7,922 bases of DNA from Methanomicrobiales archaeon (GCA_028678905.1 JAJRCO010000209.1:1-7922); one strand, 5' to 3'. Positions 1-5,981 are shown, counted from the first letter of the stretch. The notes: generated by a model not told the origin, from the sequence alone. Numbers and translations are program-made.

Positions 1-81
1 ATCGGCTTTCCGGATACAATCCAGCCCTTTCACGGAGACATCGTCCCAGCTGTACAAACCCATCCCCACGAAGACCAGCAT
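1..81 (-). CDS. dphB: Diphthine synthase, N-terminal fragment (runs off the window)
   Basis: Partial gene: the ATG at 81 (minus strand) opens 27 codons in frame to the window edge. The peptide starts MLVFVGMGLYSWDDVSVKGL, matching the usual opening of archaeal and eukaryotic diphthine synthases (Dph5/DphB; typically M-L-x-F-[IV]-G-x-G-L, then D-[IV]-S-x-K-G-L). These are SAM-dependent methyltransferases of the tetrapyrrole-methylase fold. They methylate the modified histidine of translation elongation factor 2 during diphthamide synthesis; the GxG loop is the usual start of the SAM-binding Rossmann-like fold. The gene lies 110 bases downstream of feoB on the same strand and has its own candidate TATA box, so it is probably transcribed separately. 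The call rests on only 27 residues, but the motif is distinctive. Confidence 0.8.
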   Translation of the reverse strand, partial: MLVFVGMGLYSWDDVSVKGLDCIRKAD

Positions 82-85
82 AACG

Positions 86-99
86 GGCGAATTTTCGCC
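86..99. repeat. Short inverted repeat just upstream of dphB start
   Basis: GGCGAA (86-91) and TTCGCC (94-99) form a perfect 6-bp inverted repeat with a 2-nt centre. On the minus strand it lies between a possible ribosome-binding site GAGGTG (102-107) and the dphB ATG at 81. Folded in the mRNA, it would need a larger loop (about 4-bp stem) but would bring the distant GAGGTG (20 nt from ATG) closer to the start codon. That role is inference. Confidence 0.35.
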
Positions 100-124
100 G
101 CACCTCACTATGCCTTTTCCCTAC

Positions 125-139
125 TGTATGTTATTAGTG
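125..139 (-). promoter_or_regulatory. Candidate archaeal TATA box for dphB
   Basis: On the minus strand the sequence reads CACTAATAACATACA, an AT-rich stretch in a G+C-rich background. Its centre (about 132) would place transcription start near 106, giving a leader of about 25 nt that includes GAGGTG. It is the only obvious TATA-like element in the 110-base feoB-dphB gap. Recognised by eye only. Confidence 0.4.
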
Positions 140-191
140 TTCTCATAGGTGGGGTAAATGCGCGAGATGAGTATACAAGGAATGTATCCTT

Positions 192-2039
192 TCAAACCAG
201 GAAATTAATCAGGCCGCCCAGTATTACTCCCAACCCCAGGGTATACAGGGTGATCTCTGCAGTATACCGGGGGCCGATCACCCGGTAGAGCACTGCAATG
301 GTGGAGATACACGGAATGAAGAGAATGCTGACCAGGGCAAATGTATAGAGCTGGAGTGGACTCAGCACCAGGGAGAGCTGGGCGGTGCCTGCAAGCACCG
401 CGAGCGTCCCCAGTGCCATCTCCTTGCGCATGATGCCGAAGACAAGCGCTCCCAGGGCGAAGGCAGGAAGACCCAGAACCCCCACAGAGAACGGAGAGAC
501 CACGTCCTGGAACCACTGAATCGCCCCATAGAATTCAAGGAGTCCAAGCACGATGCTTCCTGCGGCGAGGAGAGGGATGGCAATGAACAGGAATTCCCTC
601 AGCCGGTTCCAGGACTTCTGGAGCACCAGCGTTGGTCTCGGCACCCGAAGGGAGGGCATCTCTGTGATCATACCATACTGCTCCCCAGGAAGCATGCGGG
701 AGAGCAGGGTCCCGGTGACCATGATCAACAGGACGATGATCAGGTAGAGGCTGAGCGCGGGGAGAATGCCTACAAAGGTCGCGACCAGCCCCATGATGAT
801 CATGGTACGCGCGGAACAGGGAACCAGAGTAGTGAGGAAACTGGCGATGATCCGCTCCCTCTTATTGCGCAGAGAGCGGGTGGTCATCACCGCGGGAACG
901 GAGCATCCCAGGCCAAAGATCAACGGCACAATCGCCCCGCCATGCAACCCGATTCGGTGCATCAGAGAGTCGGAAAGAAACGCCGCCCTGCTGATGTAAC
1001 CGGTGTCTTCCAGAACAGCGATCACGATGAAGAAGAGGAATATATACGGAAGAGCGATCCCGATTCCCGCCTGCAAAGCAATCGCTAGGGAGTTTCCCAC
1101 CGTCAATAGAAGCGGAGGGAGACCGGACTGGCCCAGGGGAGCGATTAGGTACAGGTCGAACATCTGCACGATCCACGCTTCCAAGACCGATCCCAGCAGA
1201 AATACCCCCATCAGTACTCCCAACAGTGTGGCCACCAGAATGGGTATCCCGGACAGCGGACGGGTGAACAGCCGGTCTGGATCAAAAGGAGCAGTGGTTC
1301 CCCGGACCCTGACCGCGGCCCCGACAATCCGCTGGGCGAAGTTGTGACGGTTGGCCGCGATGATCTGGGAGATAGTCATGGTAGTGGTCCGTTCGATCTC
1401 CTCCCGCAATGGCGCGGCGAGGGAAGCGAGACTCCGATTTCCACCCAGATCCTGCAACGCAAGCAAGCTTTCCCGTCGGGATGCCCCTGCTGTCTTCTGC
1501 AGGCTCCGAATCGCCGCTTCTATTGCCTGCGCGTAGGGCACTTTCAGTGTTGCCGGACGGGTGGCCGAGCGGGCAAGGGGGACGATCCGGTTTACATTTT
1601 TCCCCAAGATCGCCGCGGTGGGAAGGATCTCCACTCCCAGAAGATTGCGGAGGGCGTCCATATCGATCTCCACCCCCTGCGCATCTGCTTCATCCATCAT
1701 GTTGAGTACTCCCACCAGGGGAATGTCGTACTCCACGACCTGGAGGAACAGGTACAGGTTTCTCTCCAGATGACGTGCGTCCATCACCACAATCCCCACA
1801 TCCACGGATTCCTCCTGGAGCACCTCGCGGACGGTCCGTTCCTCATCACTTGATCCTTCCAGGGAATAGGTGCCCGGCAGATCGGTAATCTCGATGATCT
1901 CCCCTCTGTAGCAGAGTCCTCCCGATTCCATCTCTACGGTAGTGCCCGGGTAGTTGCTCACCTCCACCCCGAGTCCGGTCAGCTGGGAGAAGATCAGGGA
2001 TTTGCCCACATTTGGATTACCGATGAGGGCACATCTCAT
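192..2039 (-). CDS. feoB: Ferrous iron transport protein B (FeoB), GTPase-coupled membrane permease
   Basis: FeoB imports Fe(II) across the cytoplasmic membrane. The protein is 615 aa. The N-terminal G domain has G1 GNPNVGKS (7-14), switch I around YPGTT (30-34), G3 DLPG (53-56) and G4 NMMD (113-116). A helical spacer (about 165-255) follows, then a polytopic membrane domain from about 262. The two pore-forming 'Gate' segments are visible: GCSVP (378-382, with Cys379) followed by VPCSART (Cys408), and FIPCIST (574-580, Cys577). The length fits archaeal FeoB, which lacks some C-terminal parts of the roughly 770-aa enterobacterial protein. The ATG at 2039 was chosen because MRCALIGNPNVGKS is the standard N-terminus and because it overlaps the upstream stop as ATGA. 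A longer reading from 2096 would add 19 residues lying inside the neighbour. It is translationally coupled to the DtxR-FeoA gene. Confidence 0.97.
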   Translation of the reverse strand: MRCALIGNPNVGKSLIFSQLTGLGVEVSNYPGTTVEMESGGLCYRGEIIEITDLPGTYSLEGSSDEERTVREVLQEESVDVGIVVMDARHLERNLYLFLQVVEYDIPLVGVLNMMDEADAQGVEIDMDALRNLLGVEILPTAAILGKNVNRIVPLARSATRPATLKVPYAQAIEAAIRSLQKTAGASRRESLLALQDLGGNRSLASLAAPLREEIERTTTMTISQIIAANRHNFAQRIVGAAVRVRGTTAPFDPDRLFTRPLSGIPILVATLLGVLMGVFLLGSVLEAWIVQMFDLYLIAPLGQSGLPPLLLTVGNSLAIALQAGIGIALPYIFLFFIVIAVLEDTGYISRAAFLSDSLMHRIGLHGGAIVPLIFGLGCSVPAVMTTRSLRNKRERIIASFLTTLVPCSARTMIIMGLVATFVGILPALSLYLIIVLLIMVTGTLLSRMLPGEQYGMITEMPSLRVPRPTLVLQKSWNRLREFLFIAIPLLAAGSIVLGLLEFYGAIQWFQDVVSPFSVGVLGLPAFALGALVFGIMRKEMALGTLAVLAGTAQLSLVLSPLQLYTFALVSILFIPCISTIAVLYRVIGPRYTAEITLYTLGLGVILGGLINFLV

Positions 2040-2665
2040 GCCGGTTTCTCCACTCTGATAAGGGAGGCGATGTCCGGGCTTAGAGCGATGTCGCACCCTT
2101 TTACCGCCACGACCAGGGCCCGATTCCGGAGTTTTCTCTTTATCACGATCCGTTCACCGGGGAGAAAACCAAGGTCCATCAACCGATGGAGCTTTCCGGG
2201 ATGATCGATTCGCAGGATCACCAGCGAATCGCCCTCCCGGCAGTCCAGAAGCGAGATACCCGTTTCCATGATACCATCCGGGCCTTTTTTCCCGGCAGAT
2301 CGGTTGACCAGATCGGAAAGGCGACCGGTCAATTCATCGGAGATATGGTGTTCGAGCCGACAGGCCTCTTTCGCGGCCTCGTGCGGATCGACTCCTAGCA
2401 TCTCCACAAAAAAGTGCTCGAGAATCTGGTGTTTCTTCACTACCTGCTCCGCAAGAATCCTTCCACAGGCGGTCAGGGCAATCTCGCCACAGGGCTCCCG
2501 ACAGAGGGCATTTTCTGCACGGAGAACCGCGATGAGCTCCTCCAACTCTGCGCACGGAATCTTCAGGTGGGAGAGCAGGCAGGATACGGGGATAGAAGAA
2601 GTTCCATTTCGGGTCAGGAGGTATACCTCCTCCATGAGGTCTTCTTTTTTCCCCTCGTTCATCAT
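2036..2665 (-). CDS. DtxR-family metal-dependent regulator fused to a FeoA domain
   Basis: 209 aa. Residues 1-75 form a winged helix-turn-helix of the DtxR/MntR type (KKEDLMEEVYLL opening). Residues about 76-125 form the metal-binding/dimerisation domain, with H79, E83 and the A-C-R-L-E-H motif (C102, E105, H106) followed by HISDE. Residues about 136-208 are a FeoA/SH3-like domain with the hallmark MDLGFLPGE (163-171). DtxR proteins repress iron or manganese genes when metal-loaded; FeoA assists FeoB. It directly precedes feoB with an ATGA overlap, so it most likely senses Fe(II) and controls its own operon. Ligands look mixed: Asp9 sits where MntR has Asp8, while Cys102 matches iron-type DtxR, and the usual His98 is Ala. 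Two ATGs are adjacent (2665, 2662); a third at 2635 would delete Asp9 and part of the first helix, so it is less likely. Confidence 0.92.
   Translation of the reverse strand: MMNEGKKEDLMEEVYLLTRNGTSSIPVSCLLSHLKIPCAELEELIAVLRAENALCREPCGEIALTACGRILAEQVVKKHQILEHFFVEMLGVDPHEAAKEACRLEHHISDELTGRLSDLVNRSAGKKGPDGIMETGISLLDCREGDSLVILRIDHPGKLHRLMDLGFLPGERIVIKRKLRNRALVVAVKGCDIALSPDIASLIRVEKPA
2616..2631. promoter_or_regulatory. 16-bp perfect palindrome in the start region of the DtxR-FeoA gene
   Basis: AGGAGGTATACCTCCT is a perfect palindrome lying 35-50 bases inside the regulator gene (codons for about residues 12-17). DtxR-family repressors bind palindromes near the promoters they control, so this is a candidate autoregulatory operator. 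Its core AGGTATACCT resembles the AGGTACCT palindrome next to the polX promoter. It could also form a hairpin in the mRNA. It may instead be chance, constrained by the coding sequence. Confidence 0.4.
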
Positions 2666-2673
2666 CTTTTATG
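2666..2673 (-). promoter_or_regulatory. Candidate TATA-like element for the DtxR-FeoA/feoB operon
   Basis: On the minus strand the bases next to the first ATG read CATAAAAG. If this is the TATA box, transcription would begin near 2645, inside the assumed coding region and upstream of the ATG at 2635. A weaker AT-rich stretch at about 2683-2695 (AAAATCCATAAGA) would instead give a nearly leaderless transcript from 2665. The sequence does not decide between them. The protein alignment favours the longer form. Confidence 0.3.
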
Positions 2674-2732
2674 CGGCGCTTGCCGTCTTATGGATTTTGA
2701 TGGAGACAGAACGCACGCCGACAGGATTGATG

Positions 2733-2740
2733 CTTAAATA
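2733..2740 (+). promoter_or_regulatory. TATA box of polX
   Basis: CTTAAATA is a good archaeal TATA box. Its centre lies about 26 bases upstream of the ATG at 2763, the normal TATA-to-transcription-start distance, so the polX transcript is predicted to be leaderless or to have a leader of only a few nt. This agrees with the absence of a Shine-Dalgarno sequence before the start. Confidence 0.6.
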
Positions 2741-2747
2741 GGTACCT
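2740..2747. promoter_or_regulatory. Small palindrome abutting the polX TATA box
   Basis: AGGTACCT, a perfect 8-bp palindrome, overlaps the last base of the TATA box. A repressor bound here would block polymerase. Its resemblance to the AGGTATACCT core at 2619-2628 suggests the same protein, possibly the DtxR-FeoA product, but 8 bp is short enough to occur by chance. Confidence 0.25.
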
Positions 2748-2762
2748 GGGCAAAGAATAGTG

Positions 2763-4442
2763 ATGGACGAGACCAATCACCGGGTCGCCGAACTGCTGCA
2801 TTTTATGGGACAGATCCTGGAGATACGCGGAGAGGACGCGTTCAAGATCCGAGCGTACCATCGGGCGGCAGAGGAGGTGAGTCGTCTAAACCGATCCCTG
2901 CGCGGAATGAGCATCGAGGAGATCCGAGCGGTATCGGGTGTCGGGGAGAAGATTGCCCACAAAATACAAGAGATTCTTGCTACCGGCACCTTTCTGGAGC
3001 TGGAAGAGATGCGGACCGGCATTCCGCCAACCCTCCTGGAGATCCTGAATCTGGAGGGCATGGGTCCAAAGACCGTCGCGAGGCTCTGGAGAACGATGGG
3101 TATCGAAAGTCTCGATGATCTGGAGAAAGCTGCCCGGGGTCATCGCATCAGGGCTATAAAAGGATTCGGGGAGAAAAAAGAGGAGGACATCCTGAAGGCG
3201 GTCCAGCTCTACCGCCAGCAGGGTTCACGGATGAACCGTCTCCAGGCTGACCGGGTGGTGGCATGTGTGACCGCGGTACTTCCTGCCGGATCCTACGATG
3301 TGGCCGGTAGCTTTCGCCGGGGCAAGAGCACGGTCGGGGATATCGATATCGTGACGACCCTCCCTTCCTCCATCGTGAATCCCCGGCTCCGCGGAGTCGG
3401 CGAGGAGATGATCGATGGAGGGGAGAAGCGAACCTCCATCCGCTGCCAGGGGCAAAGGGTAGACATCCGTTTCACCCGTCCTGAAGAATACGGTTCCATG
3501 CTCCTCTACCTTACCGGATCCAAAGATTTTAATATCCGTCTGCGGGAGATCGCTCTTTCCCGCGGTTTGAAACTGAACGAATACGGGATCGAAGATAAAA
3601 AGGAAGGAAAAATGCACACATTTTCCCGGGAGGAAGATATTTTTTCTTTCCTGGGGCTGGACAATATCCCCCCGGAACTGCGGGAGGATCAGGGCGAGAT
3701 ACCCGCGGCCTTCCGGCATCAGCTTCCCAACCTCATCGGACAGTCCGACCTTCTGGGGGATCTGCACACCCATTCCTCCTGGAGCGACGGGCGAATGAGC
3801 CTCTCGGAACTCGCCCGCGCCGGAGAGACGCAGGGGTACCACTACCTTCTGATCTCCGATCACTCCGCCACGCTGGGTATCACTCGGGGATTGACCGAGG
3901 AAAGACTTCGGAAACAGATGCAGGAGATCGAACAGATCAACCGCACCTCTCCCTGCCAGCTCCTCTCCGGCATCGAAGTGGATATCACGGGTGATGGCGG
4001 CCTGGGCCTGGCCAGCTCCGTGCTGGGTGACCTGGATCTGGTGATCGCGTCCATTCATTCCGGGTTCAAACAGGAGAGAGACGTGATCACCCGGAGAATG
4101 ATCACCGCCGTCGCCAACGACTATGTGGACATTATTGGCCACCCCACCGGCAGATTACTGGGTGAACGCCAGCCTTATGATCTGGATGTGGTGCGGGTGA
4201 TCGAGGCTGCTGTCGACACGGGCACCGCGCTGGAGATCAACGCCTCTCCTCACCGTCTCGACCTGGATGATCCGCAGGTGCGGGAGGCAAAGAGGCATGG
4301 GGTGAAATTATCCTTGGGGACTGATGCCCACGAGGCACGGGAGCTCTCCTGTATGCGCTACGGGATCATGGTGGCCCGCCGGGGATGGTGTGAACCGGCG
4401 GACCTGCTCAATACCCTCCCTGGGGACGAGATCAGGAAGTGA
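2763..4442 (+). CDS. polX: DNA polymerase X with PHP exonuclease domain (PolX)
   Basis: 559 aa, close to the usual 570. Order: N-terminal helix-hairpin-helix region with HhH-like motifs (SGVGEKI about 58-64, LEGMGPK about 97-103, IKGFGEK about 132-138); Pol beta nucleotidyltransferase domain with GSFRRGKSTVGDID (182-195; catalytic D193, D195) and third Asp D234 (RVDIRFT); then, from about 333, a PHP phosphoesterase domain. All nine expected PHP metal ligands are present: H335, H337, D342, H367, E405, H432, H460, D521, H523. Family X enzymes fill short gaps in base excision repair; bacterial PolX PHP domains give 3'-5' exonuclease and AP-endonuclease activity. Nothing suggests inactivation. 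Start: ATG at 2763, with an in-frame GTG directly before it at 2760; the TATA spacing suits either. It is followed after 4 nt by the cis-prenyltransferase-like gene, with which it is probably cotranscribed. Confidence 0.95.
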   Translation: MDETNHRVAELLHFMGQILEIRGEDAFKIRAYHRAAEEVSRLNRSLRGMSIEEIRAVSGVGEKIAHKIQEILATGTFLELEEMRTGIPPTLLEILNLEGMGPKTVARLWRTMGIESLDDLEKAARGHRIRAIKGFGEKKEEDILKAVQLYRQQGSRMNRLQADRVVACVTAVLPAGSYDVAGSFRRGKSTVGDIDIVTTLPSSIVNPRLRGVGEEMIDGGEKRTSIRCQGQRVDIRFTRPEEYGSMLLYLTGSKDFNIRLREIALSRGLKLNEYGIEDKKEGKMHTFSREEDIFSFLGLDNIPPELREDQGEIPAAFRHQLPNLIGQSDLLGDLHTHSSWSDGRMSLSELARAGETQGYHYLLISDHSATLGITRGLTEERLRKQMQEIEQINRTSPCQLLSGIEVDITGDGGLGLASSVLGDLDLVIASIHSGFKQERDVITRRMITAVANDYVDIIGHPTGRLLGERQPYDLDVVRVIEAAVDTGTALEINASPHRLDLDDPQVREAKRHGVKLSLGTDAHEARELSCMRYGIMVARRGWCEPADLLNTLPGDEIRK

Positions 4443-4446
4443 TGGA

Positions 4447-5040
4447 ATGCTGCACTGGTTGTACGAAAGAATTCTTCGGAGGTCTTTGCATCAGTATCCC
4501 CGGCATCTCTGTTTTTTGATCTCGGAAGAGGATCTGCGAATGGCTCCGGAGAAGGCCTTCGAGGTGGCAAGCTGGTGTGTGGATCTGGGGATCGAGGGAC
4601 TCACTATCCACATCAGCTCTCGGGACCCTGGTATGCTCCGGGAGTGGTATCCTTCCCTGCGCAGAATCGCCTCCATCGCCCGCCTTTCCCTGCATTATGA
4701 TCAGCGCCAGGAGGAATTGGGTGAAGGTGAAACCCACGTAGTCGTCGCGATCGGAAAAAGCGGGAGAGAGGAGATCACCGAATGCATTCGCCGGCTGGCC
4801 CGGGAGCGGTTGGAACCGGAAGAGGTAGATGAAACGATGATCGAATCGCACCTCACCTTCCAGTATGCGCCGGACCTCGTGATTAAGACCGGGGGGCAGC
4901 ATCTAACCGATTTCCTCATCTGGCAATCGGTCTACTCAGAGATCTTCTTCTCCGATGTCAACTGGAAGTTTTTCCGTGAGGTGGATTTTCTGCGAATCTT
5001 GCGGGATTTCCAGGACCGAAAGCGGCGATTCGGTGCCTGA
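4447..5040 (+). CDS. Catalytically inactive cis-prenyltransferase homologue, probable NgBR/Nus1-like subunit
   Basis: 197 aa, a shortened undecaprenyl diphosphate synthase-like protein. The second half is clearly of the family: PDLVIKTGG (142-150), FLIWQSVYSEIFF (156-168), W173, and a C-terminus ending R-R-F-G-A (RxG at 194-196). The family's catalytic P-loop (H-x-x-x-x-D-G-N-R-R-x-A) is missing: after PRHLCFLI comes SEEDLRMAPEKAFEVA, with no DGN. The Arg/Arg/Ser diphosphate-binding set is also lost (K147, then no Arg, then T/D). This pattern matches non-catalytic subunits of heteromeric cis-prenyltransferases, whose C-terminal RxG completes the partner's active site. The likely partner is the protein at 5989-6762; both begin with similar Y-E-R-x-L-R...P-R-H segments. 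Start: ATG at 4447, with AGGA at 4434-4437; a longer reading from 4324 would only duplicate polX coding sequence. It was probably cotranscribed with polX. Confidence 0.85.
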   Translation: MLHWLYERILRRSLHQYPRHLCFLISEEDLRMAPEKAFEVASWCVDLGIEGLTIHISSRDPGMLREWYPSLRRIASIARLSLHYDQRQEELGEGETHVVVAIGKSGREEITECIRRLARERLEPEEVDETMIESHLTFQYAPDLVIKTGGQHLTDFLIWQSVYSEIFFSDVNWKFFREVDFLRILRDFQDRKRRFGA

Positions 5041-5140
5041 TGACAGATTTACCAACAGAGCTGCAATCCCGCCCCTATCCGCATCATCTCCCAGGCAGAA
5101 ATTTTCGACAGACCGACCGCTTAATTCATTTTAAAACGAG

Positions 5141-5176
5141 GGTTAGTCCGATTCCTGCATTTTATGTGGTCTAACC
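5141..5176. repeat. Inverted repeat GGTTAG...CTAACC upstream of pdaD
   Basis: Two 6-base inverse-complementary arms, 24 nt apart, lie 5-40 bases upstream of the pdaD TATA region. The arms happen to equal the half-sites of the classical bacterial DtxR/IdeR box, although there they are almost adjacent. This could be a bipartite operator for an activator or repressor of pdaD, or coincidence. Confidence 0.3.
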
Positions 5177-5180
5177 ATAC

Positions 5181-5196
5181 CTTTAAAAAAATTAAA
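5181..5196 (+). promoter_or_regulatory. TATA box of pdaD
   Basis: CTTTAAAAAAATTAAA is a strong AT-rich archaeal TATA region in a G+C-rich chromosome. Its centre is about 25 bases upstream of the ATG at 5212, predicting a leaderless pdaD mRNA; no Shine-Dalgarno is seen before that ATG. Confidence 0.6.
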
Positions 5197-5211
5197 TGTA
5201 ATGTACTATGA

Positions 5212-5754
5212 ATGGTCGTTCCAACTAGGTGCTTTTTCACCAAGGGTGTGGGAGTACAGAAGGATAAGCTGGCTTCTTTTGAGCTCGCCCTGCGCAAGGC
5301 AGGCATCGAGAAATTCAATCTGGTGTATGTGTCCAGCATCTTTCCTCCGAACTGTAAGCAGGTCTCAACCGAAGAGGGGCTGAAACTTCTGGAACCCGGT
5401 CAGATCGTGCACTGCGTCATGGCCCGCAACGAGACCAGCGAACCAAACAGACTGGTTTCTTCTGCCATCGGCCTGGCCCGGCCGAAGTCGAACAAAGAAT
5501 ATGGGTACCTTTCCGAGCACCATGCCTTCGGGGAGACCGCGGAGAAATCCGGTGAATATGCAGAGGACCTAGCAGCCACCATGCTTGCCACCACTCTGGG
5601 TATTGAGTTTGATCCGGATCAGGCGTGGCAGGAGCGGGAACAGATCTATAAAGCGAGCGGGAAGATCTTCAAGACAACCCACATCTGCCAGTCCGCTACC
5701 GGCGATAAAAATGGAAAGTGGACTACCGTCATCGCGGCCGCGGTATTTATCTGA
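5212..5754 (+). CDS. pdaD: Pyruvoyl-dependent arginine decarboxylase
   Basis: 180 aa. Converts arginine to agmatine, the first step of archaeal polyamine (putrescine/spermidine) synthesis. It is made as a proenzyme: the segment NLVYVSSIFPPNC contains the self-cleavage site, predicted between Ser41 and Ser42, giving a beta chain (1-41) and an alpha chain (42-180) whose N-terminal Ser42 becomes the pyruvoyl cofactor. The S-S-I-x-P-P pattern matches the Methanocaldococcus jannaschii enzyme. Glu102 in YLSEHHAFGET is the probable counterpart of that enzyme's catalytic Glu. The FELALRKAGIEKFN and GEYAEDLAATMLATTLGIEFD segments are typical of the longer methanogen form. The ATG at 5212 fits the TATA spacing and the expected N-terminus (VPTRCFFTKGVGV). 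It is monocistronic as far as can be seen. Confidence 0.95.
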   Translation: MVVPTRCFFTKGVGVQKDKLASFELALRKAGIEKFNLVYVSSIFPPNCKQVSTEEGLKLLEPGQIVHCVMARNETSEPNRLVSSAIGLARPKSNKEYGYLSEHHAFGETAEKSGEYAEDLAATMLATTLGIEFDPDQAWQEREQIYKASGKIFKTTHICQSATGDKNGKWTTVIAAAVFI

Positions 5755-5759
5755 ATCCC

Positions 5760-5764
5760 TTTTT
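5760..5764 (+). terminator. Possible T-run terminator after pdaD
   Basis: Five consecutive T residues begin 5 bases after the pdaD stop codon. Archaeal RNA polymerase can terminate at short T-runs without a hairpin. Five T is the lower limit and no stem precedes it, so this is tentative. Confidence 0.3.
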
Positions 5765-5830
5765 GGCCATATCGCATCACCTAACTAAAAAATCCTGCCT
5801 ACAATACCCTGTTTAAGAAGAAATAGGATC

Positions 5831-5977
5831 ATGAATCGAATATTCTCTCCAATGATCAGGTATTCCTCTGACATCTATGGAATGTCTTCCATTGACCGGA
5901 CGCTTCGACATTCATCGACTCTGGGATTATTGAAAATGGACGGTGTGGGCCTGTTCACACCCATTTTGACGCAGTAA
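5831..5977 (+). CDS. Possible 48-aa small hypothetical protein
   Basis: ATG at 5831 to TAA at 5975-5977 gives MNRIFSPMIRYSSDIYGM followed by a basic, Ser/Thr-rich stretch and a hydrophobic end. I recognise no family. An AGGA (5825-5828) precedes the ATG by only 2 nt, which is close for a ribosome-binding site; TTTAAGAA (5812-5819) is a weak TATA candidate too close to the start. The 3' third is also part of a stable hairpin, so the frame may be accidental. A 48-codon ORF is not rare by chance at this base composition. Confidence 0.2.
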   Translation: MNRIFSPMIRYSSDIYGMSSIDRTLRHSSTLGLLKMDGVGLFTPILTQ

Positions 5978-5981
5978 TCCC
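5923..5981. repeat. Three-part nested hairpin downstream of uppS (possible terminator or structured RNA)
   Basis: Nested perfectly complementary arms: GGGATTA (5923-5929) with TAATCCC (5975-5981); AAAATG (5933-5938) with CATTTT (5962-5967); GGTGTG (5942-5947) with CACACC (5956-5961). The loop is 8 nt (5948-5955). There is a 3-nt bulge on one side between the inner stems and an asymmetric 3/7-nt internal loop between the outer two, giving 19 base pairs in all. Read on the minus strand, it begins 7 nt after the uppS stop codon (5989-5991), so it would sit in the 3' untranslated region of that operon. It may mark the 3' end of the mRNA or insulate convergent transcription. No T-run follows in either direction, so it is not a classical intrinsic terminator. 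Confidence 0.55.

Larger units (their letters stand above)
5041..5211 (+). other. 171-base gap between the cis-prenyltransferase-like gene and pdaD
   Basis: No open reading frame of note. The downstream half becomes AT-rich and carries the pdaD promoter. It contains GGTTAG (5141-5146) and its exact inverse CTAACC (5171-5176), plus the small hairpin TGGT-CTA-ACCA (5167-5177). No T-run terminator is evident directly after the stop at 5040. Confidence 0.5.

Noticed and set aside
175..194. Possible hairpin terminator after feoB (GTATAC...GTATCC)
   Set aside because: Only about 4 paired bases remain after mismatches and no T-run follows on the minus strand.
2040..2096. 19-residue N-terminal extension of FeoB
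   Set aside because: The extension lies inside the regulator gene, has no similarity to FeoB N-termini, and the internal ATG at 2039 gives the standard start and an ATGA overlap.
2268..2741. 157-codon plus-strand open frame
   Set aside because: Antisense to the DtxR-FeoA gene and its promoter. Composition (Ser/Arg/Pro-rich) is that of a shadow frame.
3225..4142. 305-codon open frame on the minus strand
   Set aside because: It lies wholly antisense to polX, whose protein has all expected motifs. The antisense translation resembles no family and is Gly/His/Asp-rich, typical of a shadow frame in G+C-rich DNA.
4324..4446. 41-residue N-terminal extension of the cis-prenyltransferase-like protein
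   Set aside because: It is polX coding sequence read in another frame; the ATG at 4447 has an upstream AGGA and aligns with the N-terminus of the catalytic homologue.
4447..5040. Reading this gene as a decayed pseudogene of uppS
   Set aside because: The frame is intact over 197 codons, the C-terminal half including RxG is well kept, and it sits in an operon. Selective loss of only catalytic parts argues for a retained non-catalytic role.
5840..5876. C/D-box sRNA-like motifs (ATGATCA ... CTGA)
   Set aside because: The C-like box has a mismatch, spacing is wrong for a full C/D'/C'/D arrangement, and no terminal stem flanks it.
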